64,000 bases of DNA from Puccinia triticina (Eukaryota; Basidiomycota; Pucciniomycetes; Pucciniales; Pucciniaceae). Below are positions 58,765-64,000 of the stretch, in pieces. The position numbers and the translations under genes were made by a program. Every line of letters begins with the position of its first letter. Position 1 is the first letter of the stretch. The notes beneath the pieces are model-generated. The model did no database searches, had not been told where the DNA came from, and saw only the letters and a list, made by a program, of their open reading frames with translations. The stretch covers positions 6,572,001-6,636,000 of the forward strand of contig NC_070561.1 in assembly GCF_026914185.1 (NCBI RefSeq). The letters are read 5' to 3'.

Positions 58765-59205
58765 GATCCAAATGTACAATCTGTTGTGTTGGAAATAGAA
58801 TAGACTTAGTCATTCCAAAGAGTAGATTCACAAATAAGAGATCTTTTAGTTATGCTTTGTTTATGCTTAGTCATGTTTCTTCCATTTGGTGTTTTTTGTT
58901 CTGCTACTTGAGACGTACAAATGCCACTATGCCACCATTTCTTGAATTTTAAACACATCTGCGCTGTCATGAATGCCATGAAGCTTCACAAATATTCTCT
59001 AGGGAATTTAAGCTCTGTAAATTAATTAGAACATCTGGTTTCATTTGGTTGTACGCAAACTACTAAGCATAGTGAAATCAGACAAATGCTTAGCCACTTG
59101 TGTGCATACAACTCATTAAAGAGCCTGATAATTGTTTTAGGACATTCTGTTTTATGCTCCAAAAAAATTGAAGTCCCTGGGCCTTGGGTACATGCTTTTC
59201 TGGTG
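58765..59205. other. Spacer, no gene seen
   Basis: AT-rich sequence between the OTU end of the MULE and the palindromic element. No features. Confidence 0.4.
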
Positions 59206-59209
59206 GGTG

Positions 59210-59990
59210 CAGTGGTTTTTTGGGTGTTATTTTGCTTATTTTTTCGGACTTACTTTGCGCACTGCAAAAAGCTCTTCGCGCACTGTGCAGTGCGCGAAGT
59301 TTGCAAACACTTCGCGCACTGCGCGTGAAGGGCGCAACTTTTTTCAAATTATTTTTTGACCAATCAATAGACAAGCTTATTATTGTCCTCTGTGAATTTA
59401 TTTGGAGTTTTTTGAAGCTTCCTTGTATGCTTAAAAATCCCACCAATAAAAAAAACAAGTACAGCCTTTGAGGACCTGGAATTCATATTCCCACAGGGCA
59501 AAAAATCCAAATAATTTAGTGAATCATATTAAATACGTACTTAAAAGTTTTAGAACTTTTTGGCCACTTTGTACAAGGACAAGGCTTTCAAAAACCAGTA
59601 ACTTTTTCTCAAGATATGCCAAAATGCGCCAGTAAGTGGTGAACTTTCCTAATTTTTGAAAGCCTTATTCTTGCACAAAGTGGCCAAAAAACTCTAAAAA
59701 GTTTGAATTCATATGTATCATGATTCACTAAATTATTTTGATTTTTTTTACTGGTGGGAATATGGATTCCAGGTCCCCAAGTGACTGTTCTTGTTCTTTT
59801 TATTGGTGGAATTTTTAAGCATACAAAGAAGCTTCAAAAAACTCCAAATAAATTCACAGAGGACAACAATAAGCTTTTCTATTGATTGGTCAAAAAATAA
59901 TTTGAAAAAGTTGCACCCTTCACGCGCAGTGCGCGAAGTAAGTCCGTATTTTTTTGGGGGGTGAAGGGGTCATTGGATCTCTTTGATATT
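59210..59990. repeat. Large imperfect palindrome / foldback element with GTGCGCGAAG motifs
   Basis: Left arm about 59247-59605 and right arm about 59640-59948 are inverted copies, around 85-90% alike by eye; for example AATTATTTTTTGACCAATCA (left) and its complement near 59892. Only about 40 bp separate the arms. The outer ends carry CACTTCGCGCACTGCGCG / CGCGCAGTGCGCGAAG. More CAGTGCGCGAAG copies follow at 60078, 60140 and 60160. No target duplication found. Confidence 0.75.
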
Positions 59991-60239
59991 TTTTTAGGGG
60001 GGCTCTGAGGACCCAGACTATCGATTGGTGAAGAGACAAATCATAAAAAATGACTCTTTCTTTTGGGGGTTTGTACAGTGCGCGAAGCGTTTTGAGCTTC
60101 TGCGCACTGTGGCCGGGACGTCGAGTAGACAACCCCCACAGTGCGCGACGAGTTTTTTGCAGTGCGCGAAGTACATCGGATGATTTTATGAAAGTCAAAT
60201 TTGAACACCCTAATGGTTCAAGAGCATTAAGCCATGTAG

Positions 60240-61217
60240 TTGAATGATTTCAATTTTCAAAGCATGGAATATTTTTGACAATTTGATCACACAATATTAT
60301 ATGCTTTGGAATCATTCAAATATATTCATGCTCTTGTGCCCTAATATAGATTTTACACATTGCAGAAGCTTGTGGCACTCTACCTAGTGTTACACTGTTA
60401 TGTTGCGATATGGTCACAGTATTACTTGGCTGAGGCTCACTGCTGCAGAGAAGACTACAAGAGGCCCAGTCAAGCATCATCATTGTCATATCCATCATCA
60501 TCGCGAAGTTTCCCAAGACACAGTCTCTACATGTTATACATATGGTGGATTGATATTGACATAGCTATTGAGGATCATGACATGTTCCAAGAGAACCTAG
60601 GTAGGTAAGTGATACCACAACATGGAATATCTACCAAAAATGTTATGAATATTATAATGCTCTTGCACCAATAGCTGTGACAATCAATCACCAATAGCTG
60701 TGACAATCAATCGCCAATAGCTGTGACAATCAATCACCAATAGCTGTGACAATCAATCAACCCCATGCAGGAAAATTTGATGCTAATAATTCCAATTTAA
60801 AACTGACACCATCAACTAGAGGGTGAGAGTAGTTGGAATAAATTTAAATTAAATAACTATTTACATTGGCCCTGTGGTTTTGATACTTATTTAGAAAAAT
60901 AAAAATGGCTTCAACCAAAACTTGGGCCAGATTAATGAAGCATGTCCTAATCCTAAATGTTTCCCAACCAAGACTTGTGGTATTCATTTTTTTTTCCAAA
61001 CATTCCTGTAGTGTTCCATTGATCTGTTTATCTCATAGATAGACGGTACTTTACTGTTAAAGTTTTCATGCTCTATTTTCCACAGGCCAGGACACAGCTT
61101 GATGCTGCGTCAACAGCTCCGTCAGTCACCATTAGATCAGGATGTTTAGATATTTTGTAAATAGTGATGGTTTCAATCATTCCCAGGTAGGTATGTTTCA
61201 ATCATTTGGATTCCCTT
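60240..61217. other. Spacer with one minisatellite, no gene recognised
   Basis: A frame at 60360-60608 has no family I recognise. Otherwise AT-rich. Confidence 0.4.
60669..60760. repeat. 23-bp tandem repeat, four units
   Basis: CAATAGCTGTGACAATCAAT followed by CAC or CGC, four times, almost without change. Confidence 0.92.
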
Positions 61218-61344
61218 CAAATTGTTGAAGTGTCAATCTAGCACTGCTTAACACATTGTTGCTTACACATCCAATCACCATTGGAGGCAACACCACACAT
61301 CATCATAAGCATACATCTACTGTATTCAACTGCAACATAACAAT

Positions 61345-61416
61345 GTGTACTTAGCTCAATGGTTAGAGCATCACCCATGAATGATGAGTATGTGAGTTCT
61401 ACTCTCACAGTACACG
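61345..61416 (+). tRNA. tRNA-like sequence inside TRIM LTR1
   Basis: Acceptor GTGTACT pairs with AGTACAC, D stem GCTC/GAGC, T stem GTGAG/CTCAC. A CATCA/TGATG stem encloses a loop containing CAT, suggesting tRNA-Met ancestry. A second B-box-like GGGTTCAACACCC follows at 61425. The equivalent copy in LTR2 is split by a MITE after nucleotide 14. The 8-nt anticodon loop argues against a working tRNA. Confidence 0.55.
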
Positions 61417-61471
61417 AGGTTGTGGGTTCAACACCCACTGCACTTGGACCTTTCTTTTCACTTGTTTAATA

Positions 61472-61483
61472 GGTTATGAGCCC
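61472..61483 (+). other. Primer binding site of the TRIM
   Basis: GGTTATGAGCCC, identical to the copia primer site at 11743-11754. Confidence 0.85.
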
Positions 61484-61697
61484 AGGTAGCGCTTGCTGCT
61501 TCAAAATTGAACTTGGAAAGATTGGTGCATTGCGCGCAACCCTGTATCAAGCACGGGGGAATGTTGAAGTGTCAATCTAGAACTGCTTAACACATTGTTG
61601 CTTACACATCCAATCACCATTGGAGGTAACACCACACATCATCATAAGCATACATCTACTGTATTCAACTGCAACATAGCAATGTGTACTTAGCTCA

Positions 61698-61851
61698 CAC
61701 TACAGGCAAACAGGTGTCGTTGCGGCCCGCAGCGTCACCTGACGTTGCATTTGGGGTTGCGGCCGCAGTGACTGCGCCTACTTGCGCAGTCACGCGGGCT
61801 TGCAACAACAGGGTGACGCTGCATCCCGCAGCGACACCTACATGCCTGTAG
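61698..61851. mobile_element. CACTA-like MITE inside the tRNA-like unit, TSD TCA
   Basis: 154 bp. Left end CACTACAGGCAAACAGGTGTCG, cut at 20 for matching: CACTACAGGC is perfect on both ends, then GGTGTCG and GCAGCGTCACC also match. TCA duplicated at 61695-61697 and 61852-61854. The centre is a hairpin GTGACTGCGC..GCGCAGTCAC. Confidence 0.87.
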
Positions 61852-61853
61852 TG

Positions 61854-61886
<33 letters not shown>

Positions 61887-61969
61887 TATGTGAGTTTGAC
61901 TCTCACAGTACACAAGGTTGTGGGTTCAACACCCACTTCACTCGGACCTTTCTTTTCACTTGTTTAATA

Positions 61970-62732
61970 CAAACCAAAAGCATAACAACACCTTTCATGC
62001 ATTTTGCCAATTCAAGGCCTCTGAGACGATTTGAAACAAAACAAACTGGTTGTACAAGCCAAACACAGCAAATTACGGATGTCTATGTATTACATTTAAC
62101 AATAGTACCTCTTCACAATCGATGCAACACATAAACCGACATACACCATAATTCATTCAACCAGGAGGAAGTCATTTTGTTCGGGGCTGACGCGGAATTG
62201 GTGCATCATTAGCACCAATAATGTACATGAGAGGAAGCAAGCGAGAGTGGTGACCTGCAGATGTATAAACACTGGTGATCACTAGAATTAATGCGTAAAA
62301 CACGATGTAAAAAAGGAATATCAGCTGGGTCCAAGTCACGCCGCGATGAAGCTAATATTGAAGCAAGTACACTCCGAGGATTAGACAGCCGTAAAAGGGA
62401 CCTGCCGGGGTTTCTGACCATATCCAAAGGAATCCAGCGCGACGAGATGGAGATGGAGCGACCGAGGAATCAATCAGGTACATACTGATGGTCAAGAAGA
62501 AGGTCAGAGGAGTACATGCAATAAATGGGCTTTGCGGGAGCCAAGTGTGAATTGTGGTTGCAGGGTTGTACACCTAGCTGGGGAGGGGAGGAGAGGGGAG
62601 TGAAAAGGGACTTGCTTGTCCAAAGGAAGCCAGTGCAACAAGATGGAGATTGAGCGACCAAGCAACCAATCGGGTCGATGTTGATGGTCAAGAAGATGGT
62701 CAGAGGAAGTACTGGTTGCAGTCATGCAAGGG
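61970..62732. other. Spacer with a diverged direct repeat, no gene recognised
   Basis: About 100 bp at 62420-62520 recurs at 62612-62715 (both contain GATGGTCAAGAAGA and GGTCAGAGGA). Frames on the minus strand repeat accordingly. Function unknown. Confidence 0.45.
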
Positions 62733-63155
62733 TGAAAGCGCTGCGCTTCAAAAAGCGCAGCTCAGCGTGAAGCGCAGCGGTTTTGGTGGCCGCTGCGCTG
62801 CGCTGAAAGTAGCGGCCCCGCCCGCTGCGCTACCGCTTTTTGGGTCTGGCAAGAAGCAGGGACCCGCTACTTTCAGCGGTAGCGCAGCGGAACCATCGCT
62901 GCGCCACCGCTTTTTGAGCTGGCCGCGTAGCGCAGCGCAAAGCGCAGCTGTTTTGGTGGCTGCTGCGTGGCGCTGAAAGGAGTGGCCCCGCCCGCTGCGC
63001 TACCGCATTTTGGGTCAGGAAAAAAGCGGGGCCCCGCTATTTTCAGCGGTAGCGCAGCGGGACTGGCGCTGCGCTACCGCTTATTGGGCTGACCGCGCAG
63101 CGGTTCCCCGCTGCGCTGCGCTAAAAGACCGCTTTTTTGTAGCATAGCGCAGCGT
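62733..63155. repeat. AGCGCAGCG-rich element
   Basis: Dense CGCTGCGCT / AGCGCAGCG motifs in both orientations. Two similar halves (62790-62890 and 62955-63065) both contain GGCCCCGCCCGCTGCGCTAC. The left edge GAAAGCGCTGCGCTTC mirrors the right edge, which reads GAAACGCTGCGCTATG on the other strand. No matching target duplication found. Confidence 0.7.
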
Positions 63156-63515
63156 TTCAGCCTTGAGTCGTGCACGTAGCTGGGCAGGTATCCGTATGGC
63201 AGGGGGTGGTGATAGGATCCGTTGGGATGTGGCCGACTCAATGAGGGTGGTCCCCCATGGTTTCACCAGTTACGGACCACTGCTGCGGACCGCGCTAGGT
63301 CTTGCAGGAAATGCCATGTAGGTCTTTTTGCCGGTGGTTAGGGCTAGGGCAATGTAGGAAGTTAGGCTTAGGAACTTATGGATTGCATATCAATTGGTAA
63401 TGGTTCTGCAATCAAAAAGGCAACAAGCAAATGATGCAATGAGAGCAGGGAGGCAATCTTGGACAAGCCACAAGTAAACAGCAAAAAAACTCAGAGCACA
63501 GCTTGTTGAATTCAT

Positions 63516-63980
63516 TCATTCGTCTTCGCCTTCATCATCTGAATCATCCAAGGCCTTCTCAGCCGCAGTGAGCGGGGTTCGAGCGCAACGGCGTGACCCT
63601 GAAGTTGTGAATCACTTACTTTTGGGTTGGTTGGTTATGGAGTCGGCAGAGGTGGTCGGGGCTCCCAGTTTGCTGTTGGTATCATCAGTGGTGCAAGGTG
63701 GTTGCTTCTTTTGAAGATTCTTCTTGTGACAAGGAACCACGCCAAGCAATGCATCTTGATCGGCCACTACACAAATGAGGTTCTGATTGAGGTTGTGATT
63801 AATAAGTGTGATCATAGGAACTTTGAGTTCGCGGCTCAGAGTCTTGAGCCATATTGGGTTGGACTTGGCGCCAGGAAGAAAAACAAGCTTGAAACCAATA
63901 GCACCAAGTTGACTGTCACAGTCACCCCAGCTCCAAGACCGTTTCAAGCCATTGGTCTCTTCAGCTAAGTTTGGGAGCAT
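63516..63980 (-). CDS. Partial paralogue of the KDZ cargo gene (C-terminal domain)
   Basis: The 5' part lies outside the window. On the minus strand LKRSWSWGDCDSQLGAIGFK and LVFLPGAKSNPIWLKTLSRE align with the last exon of the gene at 12978-15615, as does VVADQDALLGV with VIQDQDALIGR. The frame stops at 63612. A further piece, RCARTPLTAAEKALDDSDDE (to the stop at 63516-63518), matches that gene's acidic end (APSLTAEERALDSS), so a very short intron or an indel lies near 63600. It may be part of another KDZ element extending beyond the edge, or a domesticated copy. Intactness unknown. Confidence 0.6.
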
Positions 63981-64000
63981 CAGTTACATCAGATAACCTT

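Larger units (their letters stand above)
61223..61969 (+). mobile_element. TRIM with tRNA-like LTRs and half-tRNA primer site
   Basis: LTR1 61223-61471 (249 bp) and LTR2 61562-61969 (about 251 bp without its insertion), starting TGTTGAAGTGTCAATC and ending TTTAATA. Internal part only 90 bp (61472-61561): it begins with the initiator-tRNA-Met half primer site GGTTATGAGCCC and ends with purine tract GCACGGGGGAA. Flanks CAAAT / CAAAC agree at 4 of 5 bases. About 590 bp without the MITE. No coding capacity, so it must rely on copia proteins, and it shares the primer site with the copia element at 11402. Confidence 0.87.

Noticed and set aside
63590..63612. A 22-bp GTAAGT..TTCAG intron in the window-edge paralogue
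   Set aside because: Too short for a normal intron; an indel or a different splice pair is as likely, so the structure was left open.

Overview
This is eukaryotic, fungal-type DNA and very repeat-rich. Short GT-AG introns (about 60-180 bp), a basidiomycete-style APSES regulator, KDZ (Kyakuja-Dileera-Zisupton) transposons, MULE transposases with an OTU domain and layered LTR insertions point to a rust fungus (Pucciniales). The species is not determined. Only two ordinary host genes look intact: an ARFRP1/Arl3-type small GTPase (2174-3515, +) and an APSES/KilA-N transcription factor (30719-32797, +). A translation-factor relic (TMA22/DENR-like) and an exocyst Sec10-like relic are broken.

Layout. 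0.6-1.6 kb: 204-bp tandem repeat. 1.6-2.0 kb: GGGTTGGG-rich repeat just upstream of the GTPase gene. 4.4-9.9 kb: decayed Ty3 chromovirus on the minus strand (LTRs, 5-bp TSD) with a solo LTR in gag. 9.9-11.0 kb: two nested TTA-TSD MITEs. 11.4-28.9 kb: a Ty1/copia element with 5-bp TSD CCAAC. Its gag is split by a diverged MITE-like inverted-repeat element, which is itself split by an 11.3-kb KDZ transposon (12681-24026) with 86-bp identical TIRs and an exact 8-bp TSD. A 920-bp solo LTR sits in its pol. 30.7-32.8 kb: APSES gene. 34-40 kb: KDZ relic, mirrored repeat arrays, a deleted hAT element, an OTU relic and an LTR. 40.8-43.7 kb: Sec10-like pseudogene split by a TRIM whose LTRs carry a tRNA-shaped sequence; one LTR is hit by a CACTA-like element. 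44-52 kb: Helitron-like 3' ends, solo LTRs, a KDZ fragment, a 43-bp hairpin array and a TGA-TSD MITE. 52-58.8 kb: MULE transposase/OTU pseudogene broken by LTRs. 59-63 kb: large palindrome, a second tRNA-bearing TRIM (again hit by a CACTA-like MITE at the same tRNA position) and an AGCGCAGCG-rich element. 63.5-64 kb: a paralogue of the KDZ cargo gene, cut by the window edge.

How it fits together. The KDZ unit looks recently mobile: a multi-exon KDZ transposase on the minus strand, an HMG-box-like DNA-binding cargo gene on the plus strand, and a captured TMA22-like fragment, all inside perfect TIRs. The other most unusual signals are (i) miniature LTR retrotransposons carrying a tRNA-like unit in each LTR, (ii) two CACTA-type elements that inserted at the identical nucleotide of that tRNA-like A box, and (iii) LTRs beginning TGTGGT with 4-bp target duplications that are always CCGC or CCGG.
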